Under the pieces are notes generated by a model. The model saw only the letters and a program-made list of their open reading frames with translations, made no database searches and was not told the origin of the DNA. The translations under genes and the position numbers were made by a program. Positions 41,826-50,626 of a stretch of 64,000 bases of DNA are shown in pieces. Position 1 is the stretch's first letter. Each line of letters begins with the position of its first letter. Source of the stretch: UBA5793 sp039794345. GTDB lineage: Bacteria > Planctomycetota > Phycisphaerae > Phycisphaerales > UBA5793. The stretch lies in the NCBI GenBank assembly GCA_039794345.1, contig JBDIVQ010000005.1:1-64000 (forward strand), in the 5' to 3' direction.

Positions 41826-42791
41826 ATGACTGACGCGTTGGCGCGCCCCGTGATTCTCATCGTCGGCCCCACGGCGGGGGGCAAGAGCGCCCTGGCGCTG
41901 GCGCTGGCGCAGCAACTGCCCGAGCACGGCGAGATCATCAGCGCCGACTCGATGCAGGTGTATCGCGGCATGGACATCGGCACCGCCAAGCCCACCCTCG
42001 CCGAGCGGCAACTCGTTCCGCACCACCTCATCGACATCGTGGAACCCGATGAGCCTTACTCCGTGGATGACTGGCTCAGCGCGGCTTTGCGGCTCGTCGA
42101 GGAGATTCGCGGGCGAGGTCGCCGACCGATCATCGTCGGCGGGACCAACCTCTATGTGAAGGCGTTTCTGGAGGGGCTCTTCGACGGTTCGCCGCCCGAT
42201 CAAGCGCTGCGGGCGCAACTCGCCGAGTGGAACACCGAGCAACTGCACGCCGAAGTGTCGCGCATCGACCCAGTCATCGCGGAGCGCATTCACCGCAATG
42301 ACCGCAAGCGCCTCACGCGCGCCATCGAGGTGTATCGCGCGACCGGAACGCCGCTGAGCGCCTGGCAGTCGCAGTGGGGCAGCGCGGCGTCGCGCCGTGA
42401 TGTGCTGCTCATCGGGCTGGGGTGGCCGGTTGAGACGATCAACCGCCGCATCAACGCGCGCGTGCGAACTATGATCGAGGCGGGGCTGGTGGAGGAGGTC
42501 CGCCGGCTGCATGGGGCGGGTCGGCTGGGGAGGCAGGCGCGGGAGGCTCTGGGGTACAAGCAGTTGATCGCCGCGATCGAAGGCCGGGCCGCTCTCGATG
42601 ACGCCATCGAGCGGATCAAGATCGAAACGAGGAGATTTGCCCGCAAGCAGCGGACGTGGCTCAAATCCTTCCGCCACCACCCAGGATCGCTCTGGATCGA
42701 TTGTTCAGATGATCCAGCGCAAGACATTGCAGGACAAGTACTTGCGTTCGTGGCTGGCGGCTCTGACGCTCTGGAGCCGCCCACCTCCTGA
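41826..42791 (+). CDS. miaA: tRNA dimethylallyltransferase MiaA
   Basis: This 321-residue enzyme prenylates A37 of tRNAs reading UNN codons. It starts MTDALARPVILIVGPTAGGK with the P-loop GPTAGGKSALA at once. DSMQVYRGMDIGTAKP, the VPHHLIDIVEPDEPYSV block and GGTNLYVKAFLEGLF follow, then the C-terminal ETRRFARKQRTWLKSF. The ATG at 41826 is chosen because the longer frame upstream runs through the palindrome and is not family-like. Confidence 0.95.
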   Translation: MTDALARPVILIVGPTAGGKSALALALAQQLPEHGEIISADSMQVYRGMDIGTAKPTLAERQLVPHHLIDIVEPDEPYSVDDWLSAALRLVEEIRGRGRRPIIVGGTNLYVKAFLEGLFDGSPPDQALRAQLAEWNTEQLHAEVSRIDPVIAERIHRNDRKRLTRAIEVYRATGTPLSAWQSQWGSAASRRDVLLIGLGWPVETINRRINARVRTMIEAGLVEEVRRLHGAGRLGRQAREALGYKQLIAAIEGRAALDDAIERIKIETRRFARKQRTWLKSFRHHPGSLWIDCSDDPAQDIAGQVLAFVAGGSDALEPPTS

Positions 42792-42802
42792 GATTCATCG
42801 GG

Positions 42803-42833
42803 CGAAGACCTCGAACCGCCCGTAGGGTCTTCG
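42803..42833. terminator. Hairpin downstream of miaA
   Basis: A perfect 8-bp stem CGAAGACC (42803-42810) / GGTCTTCG (42826-42833) closes a 15-base loop, 11 bases after the miaA stop. There is no U-tract. Confidence 0.4.
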
Positions 42834-43008
42834 ACGTTAAAGGACTGCCACTTGACCAGCCGACAGCCTAGGGGTACGAAATGCCCCCCGGCGGCGGGCG
42901 GCACGCGACGGGAAGTGGCCCGGCACCCCGCCCGCCGGTGCCCGAACACAGGGAAGACGCCACCGCGCCGCTCCAACCTCGCTCCACAGACAGGCAAGCA
43001 CTCCTCGC

Positions 43009-45612
43009 ATGGCCAAGAAGACCAAGTCCAAACCCCCCGCCCGGCGCAGCGCCGGGGCCGCCGTTGACGCCACCGGCAAGCACCTCGTGATCGTCGAGTC
43101 GCCGAGCAAGGCGCGCAACATCAACCAGTACCTCGGGCCGGACTACGTCGTCAGGGCCTCGGTCGGGCATGTGCGCGATCTGCCCAACAAGTCGCCCAAG
43201 GGGGTGAAGCAGCCTGTGCCCGGCGTGGACATCGAGCATCGCTTCAAGCCGACGTACGAGGTGCTCGCCGGCAAGAAGTCCACTCTCACCGAACTGAAGA
43301 AACTCGCGCGGCAGGCGGCCGACGTCTGGTTCGCCACCGACCTCGATCGCGAGGGCGAGGCGATCGCCTGGCACCTCGCTCAGGAACTGGGCATTTCGTC
43401 GCGCGAGGCCAAGCGCGTCGTCTTCAACGCCGTGACGCGCAGCGAAGTGCAGCGGGCCTTTGCGCATCCGCATCCGATCGACGAGGACCGCGTGAACGCG
43501 CAGCAGGCGCGGCGGATTCTCGACCGGATCGTCGGCTACCAGGTCTCGCCCCTCCTGTGGAAGAAGGTCGCGCGCGGCCTGAGCGCCGGGCGCGTCCAGT
43601 CCGTCGCCGTGCGACTCATCGTCGAGCGCGAGCGCGAGATCAGGGCGTTCATTCCGGAGGAGTACTGGAACCTGAGCGTGCGCCTGACGACGCGGCGCGA
43701 GCAGTTGGGCCGGATCGCCGCCGAGTGGACCGCCTTCATCGCGAAGGTGGACGAGAAGGGGAGCGGGCCGACGGTCAAGGCCCAGAACGCCTGGCTGGCG
43801 CGGCACAGCGCGTTCCGCGCTGAACTCGCCGAGGTGGACGGGACGAAGCCCGAGATCGCCGACGCCGACGCTGCCCTGAACCTCGCGAAGCGAACCGGCT
43901 TTGTTCTGACGGAGCGCCTCGAGGCGCGCGATGCGAAGGGCAAGGGGCCCGCCGCGAATCTCGTCGAACTCGTGGGCACGACACGCCCCGACGACTTCAT
44001 CATCACCTCGATCGAAACGAAGCGCACGACGTCGCGGCCCTCGGCGCCCTTCATCACCTCGACGCTCCAGCAGGCGGCCTCGACGCGCCTGGGATTCGGC
44101 GCCCAGCGCACCATGCGGGCGGCCCAGCAACTCTACGAAGGCGTGGACCTGCCCGGCCGCGGCCTGCTCGGCCTCATCACCTACATGCGCACCGACTCGA
44201 CTCACCTCTCGCGCGAGGCGCTGAGCATGGCCCGCGATTTCATCGGCGCGACGTTCGGCGAAAAGTACCTGCCCGACGCCCCCATCGCCTATTCGAGTTC
44301 GAACAAGGCCGCCCAGGAGGCGCACGAGGCGATCCGACCCACGGACGTGAGCATTCACCCCGACTCCGTCGCCGGCGCGCTGACGCCCGACCAGGCGAAA
44401 CTCTACCGCATCATCTGGGAGCGGTTCGTTTCGTGCCAGATGACGCCCGCTCAGTGGGACGCCACGACGATTCTCAGCAGCCCCGTCAGAGACAAGGGAC
44501 TGGTTTTCAGGACGACCGGCCGCGTGCTCGTCTTTGACGGGTTCTTGCGCGTTGCCGGCCTGCCGGCGTCGGAGGAGCAGACGCTTCCGGACGTGAAGGA
44601 AGAGATGCTCCTCGGCCCGTTCGACCTGGCGCCGCAGCAGAAGTTCACCAGCCCGCCGCCCCGCTACACCGAGGCGTCGCTCGTCAAGACGCTCGAGGAG
44701 GAGGGCATCGGCCGGCCCTCGACGTACGCGGCCATCATCCAGACGATCCAGGACCGCAAGTACGTCGAGCAGCGCGAGCGGCGCTTCTACGCCACCGATC
44801 TCGGCGAGGTGGTTACCGACAAACTTATCGAAGCGTTCCCCGACATCCTCAACCTCGGCTTTACGCGCGAGATGGAGGAGGAACTCGACCGCATCGAATC
44901 GCGCGAGATCGACTGGGTCGCGGTGCTCGACGAGTTCTATGTACCATTCAAGGTGAGACTGGAGGAGGCGCACGCAACGCTTGGGCATGCCAAGGCGGAG
45001 ACGGAGCCGGCGCCTGACGACATCCGCTGCGAGAAGTGCGGCGCGACGACGATGTACCGCTTCGGCAAGAACGGGCGATTCCTGAGTTGCTCGCGCTATC
45101 CCGATTGCGACTACGCCTCGCCGATCGATACGGAAGGACGGCCGCGCAAGGTCGAGCCGGTCAATGTGGCGTGCCCCAAGTGCCGGGCGCCGATGAACAA
45201 GCGCACGGGACGCTTCGGCGCTTTTCTCGGCTGTACGCGCTATCCGGAGTGCGATGGGATCGTGAAACTCGACAAGAAGGGCCGGCCCGTGGCCCCCCAG
45301 CCGCCGCCCTACGTCACCGACCAGCCCTGCCCGAAGTGCGGCGAGCCGCTCAACCTGCGCAGCGGCAAGCGCGGACCGTGGCTGAGTTGCTCGGCCTTTC
45401 CCAAGTGCCGCGGGCGCGGCGCGTGGTCCAAACTGGACGCCAAGGTGCGCGAGCGCCTCGAGAAGGCCCTGGCCGCGCACGAGCGTGAGCATCCCGTGCC
45501 CGTCCTCCACGACCTCCAGGGCCGAGCCTTGACCGACGAACGCGGCCAGCCCCTGGAAAGACCCGGCGAGCGCGACGGCGAGATGGGCGCCGTCTCGCAC
45601 GACGCCGCGTAA
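43009..45612 (+). CDS. topA: DNA topoisomerase I (type IA)
   Basis: This 867-residue enzyme relaxes negative supercoils. The TOPRIM domain begins KHLVIVESPSKARNINQYL, with acidic metal residues in ATDLDREGEAIAWHLA. The active-site Tyr is in LITYMRTDSTHLS. Domain IV has EEGIGRPSTYAAIIQTIQDR. Three C-terminal zinc ribbons follow (CEKC to SRYPDC, CPKC to TRYPEC, CPKC to SAFPKC). The start MAKKTKSKPPARR gives a basic N-terminal tail. It is monocistronic. Confidence 0.95.
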   Translation: MAKKTKSKPPARRSAGAAVDATGKHLVIVESPSKARNINQYLGPDYVVRASVGHVRDLPNKSPKGVKQPVPGVDIEHRFKPTYEVLAGKKSTLTELKKLARQAADVWFATDLDREGEAIAWHLAQELGISSREAKRVVFNAVTRSEVQRAFAHPHPIDEDRVNAQQARRILDRIVGYQVSPLLWKKVARGLSAGRVQSVAVRLIVEREREIRAFIPEEYWNLSVRLTTRREQLGRIAAEWTAFIAKVDEKGSGPTVKAQNAWLARHSAFRAELAEVDGTKPEIADADAALNLAKRTGFVLTERLEARDAKGKGPAANLVELVGTTRPDDFIITSIETKRTTSRPSAPFITSTLQQAASTRLGFGAQRTMRAAQQLYEGVDLPGRGLLGLITYMRTDSTHLSREALSMARDFIGATFGEKYLPDAPIAYSSSNKAAQEAHEAIRPTDVSIHPDSVAGALTPDQAKLYRIIWERFVSCQMTPAQWDATTILSSPVRDKGLVFRTTGRVLVFDGFLRVAGLPASEEQTLPDVKEEMLLGPFDLAPQQKFTSPPPRYTEASLVKTLEEEGIGRPSTYAAIIQTIQDRKYVEQRERRFYATDLGEVVTDKLIEAFPDILNLGFTREMEEELDRIESREIDWVAVLDEFYVPFKVRLEEAHATLGHAKAETEPAPDDIRCEKCGATTMYRFGKNGRFLSCSRYPDCDYASPIDTEGRPRKVEPVNVACPKCRAPMNKRTGRFGAFLGCTRYPECDGIVKLDKKGRPVAPQPPPYVTDQPCPKCGEPLNLRSGKRGPWLSCSAFPKCRGRGAWSKLDAKVRERLEKALAAHEREHPVPVLHDLQGRALTDERGQPLERPGERDGEMGAVSHDAA

Positions 45613-45962
45613 GGCGCGGCGGACCGGCACTTCGGCCTGTCCCCGGGCCCCGCGGGCCCAATGTTGCCCGCCCGCAACATCTCACTTCAGTCGCATCGCG
45701 TTCGGGCCGATTCTCTCCGAGTGATGTTGCGGGCACGCGACAGAATCGCCACGCCGAGCGGGAGCATTCGCCTCTCCCGGGTGACCGAGATGTCGGTCGA
45801 GCGGTCGGGCCTGCCGTCCGCGGCGCCGGGTCCGCCGCCGCTGGGGCACCTGGCGGCGCTGCTTCGGGAGATGCGCAGTGCGGGTCGGCCGATCGTGCAT
45901 CTCGCGCCGCTTCCAGAGCAGGCCGCCCTGCGCCGCGCCGCCTGAGAGGATGATCCGTCGCC
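45613..45962. other. Gap between topA and the NtrC-type regulator, with a triple inverted/direct word
   Basis: This 350-bp stretch contains ATGTTGC at 45661-45667, its inverse GCAACAT at 45674-45680, and ATGTTGC again at 45724-45730. The 11-mer GCCCGCAACAT (45670-45680) is exactly inverted at 45724-45734. It could be an operator or an RNA hairpin. A small candidate gene (45724-45945) begins inside the last copy. Confidence 0.5.
45724..45945 (+). CDS. Possible small protein (73 aa) coupled to the NtrC-type regulator
   Basis: This frame starts at ATG 45724 (MLRARDRIATPSGSIRLSRV). It ends in TGA at 45943-45945, overlapping the GAGAGGA that serves as ribosome binding site for the next gene at 45963. 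The C-terminal half (PPPLGHLAALLREMRSAGRP) could be helical. There is no good ribosome binding site of its own and no recognised family. It may be spurious. Confidence 0.3.
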   Translation: MLRARDRIATPSGSIRLSRVTEMSVERSGLPSAAPGPPPLGHLAALLREMRSAGRPIVHLAPLPEQAALRRAA

Positions 45963-47420
45963 ATGAGTTCTGTTGACTCCACGCCGCCGCGGGTTCTCAT
46001 CGTGGACGCCGACCCCATCGCCGGCGAGTCGTTGAGCGAGGTGCTGCGCGGGCGCGGCTATGAGACCGCGACGGCGCGCAGCGCCGACGAAGCGCTGGCG
46101 GCCCTGGCCGACGCGCAGCAGTCCCACCCCGACCGACCGGCGCGGCCTTTCGGGCTGGTCCTGACGGACCTCAATCTCCCCGGCGCCGCAGGTGTCGAAC
46201 TCCTGCGCCGCATCCGGCGCGACCAGCCTGACGTCGTGGTCATTGTGCTCACCGCCTACGGAACGATCGAGACCGCGGTCAACGCGATCAAACTCGGCGC
46301 CTTCGACTACCTCACCCATCCGATCGTTGAAGAGGAGCTCATCGCGCTGCTCGATCGTGCGGTGCGGCACGGCGCGCTGGTGGCGCAGAATCACCATCTC
46401 CGACGCCAGCTCGATGATCGCTTCGGGCTGGACAACATCATCGGCCGCGACCCGCGCATGCTTCGCGTTTACGATCTCGTTGAGGCGGTGGCCCCGACGA
46501 AGACAAGCGTCCTGATGACGGGCGAATCGGGAACGGGCAAGAGCCTCGTCGCCCGCGCGATTCACCAGCGCTCGCCCCTGCGCGACCAGCCGTTCATCGA
46601 GATTTCCTGCGGCTCGATCCCCGACACGCTGCTCGAATCGGAACTGTTCGGCCATGTGAAGGGGGCGTTCACCGGTGCGCACGCGGACAAGATCGGCCGT
46701 TTCCTCGCGGCGGACGGGGGCACGATCTTCCTCGACGAAATCAACTCGGCCTCGCCGGGAATGCAACTCAAACTCCTTCGCGTTCTCCAGGAGAAGCGCT
46801 TCGAGCCGGTCGGCTCGACGAAGACGGTGGAAGTCAACGTGCGCGTGGTGCTCGCGAGCAACGAGCCGCTCGAGCAACTCGTCGCCTCGGGCCAGTTCCG
46901 CCAGGATCTGTACTACCGCATCAATGTCGTGAAGATCGAGTTGCCGCCGCTGCGCGAGCGTCCGGCGGATGTGCCGATCCTCGCCGCGCACTTCCTCGAG
47001 CGGCAGAGCCGCGCCGCGGGCCGGGAGCGGCTCGGATTCACGCCCGAGGCGCTGGCGGCGCTGCAGCGCTACTCCTGGCCGGGCAACGTGCGTGAACTCG
47101 AAAACGTCGTGGAGCGCGCCGTGGTGCTTTCGCGCGGCGCGAGAATCGCGCTCCAGGACCTCCCCGCGACCGTCGTGGACAATCGTCCCGGTCAGATGGT
47201 GCTTCACCGCTCGCCGCGCGAGCGGGACGATGCGATTCCCTGGGAGGGCGAGACGCTCGCCCAAGCCCTCGAAGCGCAGGAGCGCCGCGTCATCCTCGCC
47301 GCCCTCAACGCCAACAACTGGAACCGCAACCAGACGGCGGCCCAACTCGGCATCAACCGCACCACGCTCTACAAGAAAATCCGCTCGTTCCGGCTTGATC
47401 AGTATCCCCAGGCCGGCTGA
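45963..47420 (+). CDS. Sigma-54-dependent response regulator (NtrC family)
   Basis: This 485-residue regulator has a receiver (about 10-130) with acidic residues (VDADP), the acceptor Asp in LVLTDLNLPG and Thr in VLTAYGT. The normally invariant Lys is replaced by His (DYLTHPI rather than DYLTKPF). The AAA+ domain has Walker A GESGTGKS, the sigma-54 contact loop GAFTGA, Walker B GGTIFLDEI and the arginine-finger region. A Fis-type helix-turn-helix closes it (NRNQTAAQLGINRTTLYKKI). It activates RpoN-dependent promoters; the partner kinase is not adjacent. Confidence 0.93.
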   Translation: MSSVDSTPPRVLIVDADPIAGESLSEVLRGRGYETATARSADEALAALADAQQSHPDRPARPFGLVLTDLNLPGAAGVELLRRIRRDQPDVVVIVLTAYGTIETAVNAIKLGAFDYLTHPIVEEELIALLDRAVRHGALVAQNHHLRRQLDDRFGLDNIIGRDPRMLRVYDLVEAVAPTKTSVLMTGESGTGKSLVARAIHQRSPLRDQPFIEISCGSIPDTLLESELFGHVKGAFTGAHADKIGRFLAADGGTIFLDEINSASPGMQLKLLRVLQEKRFEPVGSTKTVEVNVRVVLASNEPLEQLVASGQFRQDLYYRINVVKIELPPLRERPADVPILAAHFLERQSRAAGRERLGFTPEALAALQRYSWPGNVRELENVVERAVVLSRGARIALQDLPATVVDNRPGQMVLHRSPRERDDAIPWEGETLAQALEAQERRVILAALNANNWNRNQTAAQLGINRTTLYKKIRSFRLDQYPQAG

Positions 47421-47425
47421 CTTGG

Positions 47426-47821
47426 TCAGGGACCTTCGGCCGCTTCCACCTCGCGCACCACGACGTGCGGGGCAATCAGGTCGATCGTGCGCTCGCCGAT
47501 CCCCGGCACGCGCCGCAGATCGTCGAGCGAGAGGAACGGTCCGTTCGCTTCCCGATCGGCGACGATGCGGCTCGCGAGGGCGGGTCCGAGGCGCGGCAGC
47601 GCTTCAAGCGAGGCCGCGTCCGTGCGGTTGAGATCGAGGCGCATGTCCGGCCTGGTTCGCTGCGGCTCGTCTCCCGGAAGAAAGGCGACGTACACCGGCC
47701 GCGACGCGGCCAGCCACGCCAGCAGCGCGCTGAGGGCGATGAGCACGCCGCCGGCGACGGCCCACTCCGCGTCCGGCCGCCGGGGTCCGTCGCTATTCCG
47801 CTTGTCCTGCGCTCCGGTCAT
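47426..47821 (-). CDS. ComEA-like helix-hairpin-helix DNA-binding protein
   Basis: This 131-residue protein has an N-terminal membrane anchor (residues about 20-41, WAVAGGVLIALSALLAWLAA) and a C-terminal ComEA-type HhH domain. Its motifs are LDLNRTDAASLEALPRLGPA and FLSLDDLRRVPGIGERTIDL. Such proteins bind incoming double-stranded DNA at the membrane during uptake. Its start lies 29 bases inside the end of the upstream GH10-like gene, so the two are co-transcribed. Confidence 0.85.
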   Translation of the reverse strand: MTGAQDKRNSDGPRRPDAEWAVAGGVLIALSALLAWLAASRPVYVAFLPGDEPQRTRPDMRLDLNRTDAASLEALPRLGPALASRIVADREANGPFLSLDDLRRVPGIGERTIDLIAPHVVVREVEAAEGP

Positions 47822-49430
47822 GGTTGATCAGCCACTCGCGCTCGTCGGGGTTGGTGCAGCGAAGCGTCCGGCGGCGCAGGTCGCGGTGCAGGTCGGCAAC
47901 GGCGGTCAGCGCCGGCTTGGGTCGGCCCATTGAGGAGATCAGCCCGCCCCCGGGCAACTCCGATGAGGGGTGATCGAAAAGTTCGTGGCACACCGCGGAC
48001 TCGACGAAGGGCTTGCTCAGTGCGATCGAAAGCGCCTTGCGGAGCCACTCCGCCTGCCGCACGGGCGTCCACGGTTCGCGGTAGTATCCCGCCGCGTCGG
48101 GCGCTTCCTTCGAGGGCGCCGCGTCGCCCGAACTGGGCGCCTCCCCGGTCCCCCCCTGAGGTTTCGCGTCATCTCCCCCTTGCGCCTTCGCCTCGGCGCG
48201 CCCAGGCCGGTGGCTCGGCGCGCCGATCCCCGTCACGATCACCGGAAACTCGAGGTACAGCAGGGAGTCGAGGATCGAACTGATCTGCATGAAATCGCGC
48301 GTCGCCTGACCGCGGTTGTGATGCCCGACCTGGATGTTCATGCCGACCAGGTCGAGCTTGAAACCGGACTGCGCGATCATCTCGGCGTAGACGATGGGCG
48401 GCACGGAGCGCGGATGGCCTGAGAAGTACTCGCCGAACGGCTCGGTCACCTCCACGAGCGTGCGCCCCGCGGGGTGGAGCGACTTGACCAGCGCCGTGGC
48501 CATGCGCGTCAGGTCCATCAACTGGTCGTACGCGAGCGTGAAACTCTCGTTGATGTGCAAGGACGAGGCGATGTTCCAGATCGAAACCGAGGAGCGGTAG
48601 CGCTTGACGATCGCCTCGATGTGCTCGTGCAGGAGGTCGTAGAGCGTGTCGTAATCGTGTTCCCAGATGTAGAGCCACTCGGGCACGCTGAGCGGCCGAA
48701 AGTCGACGATCGGGCCGAGCATCAGGGGGACTTTCGCCTTGCCCGCCCATTCGATCCACCGGTCGAACTTCTTCCAGTCGTACTCGCCTTCTTCCGGCTC
48801 GACCTCGCGCCAGCGCATGGGAACGGAGATGAAGTCAAAGTCGCGGCTGACGATCTCGGCAAGCGGCTCTGCGAACTGGCTCTGATGGATGCGGCAGCCG
48901 AGCGTCGGCGGAGGGTCGCCGTTGCCGAATCGCTTGCCCAGAAGCGAGTCGGCGTGCATGAAGGTCAGTTTTTCCCCCGCCCCGATCGCCTCGAGCAGTG
49001 ACCGGCGGGCGAACTCCTGCGCCCGGGCCGGCTCGGTGCGCTCCAGCCCCAGCGCCTGCGTGAACAGGTCGCGCGCGTTGGCCCACTGCCGCATGATCGG
49101 GTGATCTTCGGGCAACTCGAAGAGGGCCCAGTCCTCGAGTTTGACGAGGAAGAACTTGATGCGGTGCCGCGCCAGTTCGAGGTAGAGGAGGTAAGGCTCC
49201 TCGCGGTCGGGCAGCAGGCACGTCGGCAGCATGAGCCGGCCGTGCTCGCCCGCGTCCATGAGGAGCACGAGCGAGGCGGATTCGGCGGAGCGCTTCTCGC
49301 AGATGATCATCCCCTCGCGGAAGGTGATGTCGCCCTGCACGCCGATGTCGTTGGCGCCGATGAGGTGCGCCTGCTGCAACGGAAAGGTCTCGGCGGGTTG
49401 GTCTCCGTCGTAGACGGCGTACACAAGCAT
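47793..49430 (-). CDS. GH10-like (endo-1,4-beta-xylanase fold) protein lacking the usual catalytic glutamates
   Basis: This 545-residue protein starts MLVYAVYDGDQPAETF; upstream in-frame sequence is arginine-rich and not protein-like. An N-terminal carbohydrate-binding-like beta domain (about 1-110) precedes a barrel similar to GH10 (HADSLLGKRFGN, FISVPMRWREVEPEEGEYDW, KAKVPLMLGPIVDF). GH10 enzymes carry the acid/base Glu in a WDVVNE motif and the nucleophile in an ITELD motif. Here these read WNIASS and VTGIGAPS, so both are missing. A low-complexity Ala/Gly/Ser insert lies near residues 415-450. No signal peptide. It may be a non-catalytic binding protein. Confidence 0.8.
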   Translation of the reverse strand: MLVYAVYDGDQPAETFPLQQAHLIGANDIGVQGDITFREGMIICEKRSAESASLVLLMDAGEHGRLMLPTCLLPDREEPYLLYLELARHRIKFFLVKLEDWALFELPEDHPIMRQWANARDLFTQALGLERTEPARAQEFARRSLLEAIGAGEKLTFMHADSLLGKRFGNGDPPPTLGCRIHQSQFAEPLAEIVSRDFDFISVPMRWREVEPEEGEYDWKKFDRWIEWAGKAKVPLMLGPIVDFRPLSVPEWLYIWEHDYDTLYDLLHEHIEAIVKRYRSSVSIWNIASSLHINESFTLAYDQLMDLTRMATALVKSLHPAGRTLVEVTEPFGEYFSGHPRSVPPIVYAEMIAQSGFKLDLVGMNIQVGHHNRGQATRDFMQISSILDSLLYLEFPVIVTGIGAPSHRPGRAEAKAQGGDDAKPQGGTGEAPSSGDAAPSKEAPDAAGYYREPWTPVRQAEWLRKALSIALSKPFVESAVCHELFDHPSSELPGGGLISSMGRPKPALTAVADLHRDLRRRTLRCTNPDEREWLINHDRSAGQAE

Positions 49431-49619
49431 CCGGGGAGCGCTCCGGCCGTGGGAGGGTCGCGTCAGGCCGACCCGGGCCCGCGCGGGCCCCGACAATCGG
49501 CGGGGAGAGGCGATTGTAGCCGGGGAGCGGCGGCGCCTCGCGCGAGTGAAGCGCCACGACCGCACCGGCGGGCCGCGGACCGCCCGGCGCGGTGATCGGC
49601 GGCGGTCCTACCATCTCCT

Positions 49620-50573
49620 ATGCCTGACCGCGATCGAAGACTGAGCCCGCCCGCCACCGTGGCGGATCGAATCCTCTGGGTTTATGTCATTCCGATCGTG
49701 CTGATTCACCTGCTCGCCCTCGCCGCCCTCGTGCCGTGGCTCTTCAGTTGGACGGGCGTCGTCGTGATGATTCTCGGCGTGCATGTCTTCGGTCAGGGGA
49801 TCAACATCGGCTACCACCGCCTGCTGACGCACCGCAGTTTCGACGCGCCGCGCTGGGTTGAGCGCGGCCTGGTGCTGCTGGCGCTGTGCTGCGTGCAGGA
49901 TACCCCGGCCCGCTGGGTCGCCAACCACCGCCACCACCACAAGCACTCCGATACGCGGCCCGATCCCCACAGCCCGCTCGTCAACTTTTTCTGGTCGCAC
50001 GTCGGCTGGCTCACCCTGCACAACACGGGCATTCACACCCTCTCCTCCTACCAGGCGTCGGTGCCCGACATCATCCGCGACCCGTTCTTCCGGCGGCTGG
50101 AGAAGCGCCCGCTTCTTGTTTTCTGGGTTTATGCGGCGCACGCGCTGCTCTACGTCATCATCGGGGCCGCGGCGGGCGCCGCGCTCGCCGGGCCGGGCGT
50201 CGATCGCGGCATGGCCGCGCTGCAGTTCGGCCTGAGCCTGCTTGTGTGGGGCGTCTTCGTGCGCACCGTCGTCGTCTGGCACATCACCTGGTCGGTGAAC
50301 TCGCTCTCGCACATGTTCGGCTACCGCAACTACGAGACGGGCGAAGAGAGCCGCAACAACTGGCTCGTCGCGCTGCTGACCGTCGGGGAAGGCTGGCACA
50401 ACAACCATCACCACGATCCGGCCAGCGCCTCCAACCAGCACCGGTGGTGGGAACTGGACATCTCCTATTACGAGATCAAACTGCTCGAGTGCTTCGGTCT
50501 GGCCAAGCGCGTTCTGCCTCCGCGCCACGTGCGGCAGCGCACCGCCTCCGCCGAGGTGTCCCAGGCGGCTTGA
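49620..50573 (+). CDS. Membrane fatty acid (acyl-CoA type) desaturase
   Basis: This 317-residue integral membrane di-iron desaturase has four or more hydrophobic helices and the three histidine boxes: HRLLTH, HRHHHKHSD and HNNHHHDP. The WSVNSLSHMFGYRNY block is typical of delta-9 stearoyl-CoA-like enzymes. It introduces a double bond into acyl chains using O2, so it implies at least occasional oxygen exposure. It stands divergent from the GH10-like gene and 53 bases before purC. Confidence 0.9.
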   Translation: MPDRDRRLSPPATVADRILWVYVIPIVLIHLLALAALVPWLFSWTGVVVMILGVHVFGQGINIGYHRLLTHRSFDAPRWVERGLVLLALCCVQDTPARWVANHRHHHKHSDTRPDPHSPLVNFFWSHVGWLTLHNTGIHTLSSYQASVPDIIRDPFFRRLEKRPLLVFWVYAAHALLYVIIGAAAGAALAGPGVDRGMAALQFGLSLLVWGVFVRTVVVWHITWSVNSLSHMFGYRNYETGEESRNNWLVALLTVGEGWHNNHHHDPASASNQHRWWELDISYYEIKLLECFGLAKRVLPPRHVRQRTASAEVSQAA

Positions 50574-50626
50574 GCGGCGGCGCGGCGTGAGCCTGCACAT
50601 CGCTCCGCCGCGGCCTACATTTACGC

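Noticed and set aside
42795..42870. tRNA-like segment (GGTTCGAGG word and partial arms) on the minus strand after miaA
   Set aside because: The T-arm pairs poorly, no matching acceptor 5' strand is present, and the pairing is better explained by the simple 8-bp hairpin at 42803-42833.
45658..45736. CIRCE-type heat-shock operator in the ATGTTGC repeats
   Set aside because: The half-sites do not match TTAGCACTC/GAGTGCTAA, and the downstream gene is not a chaperone.
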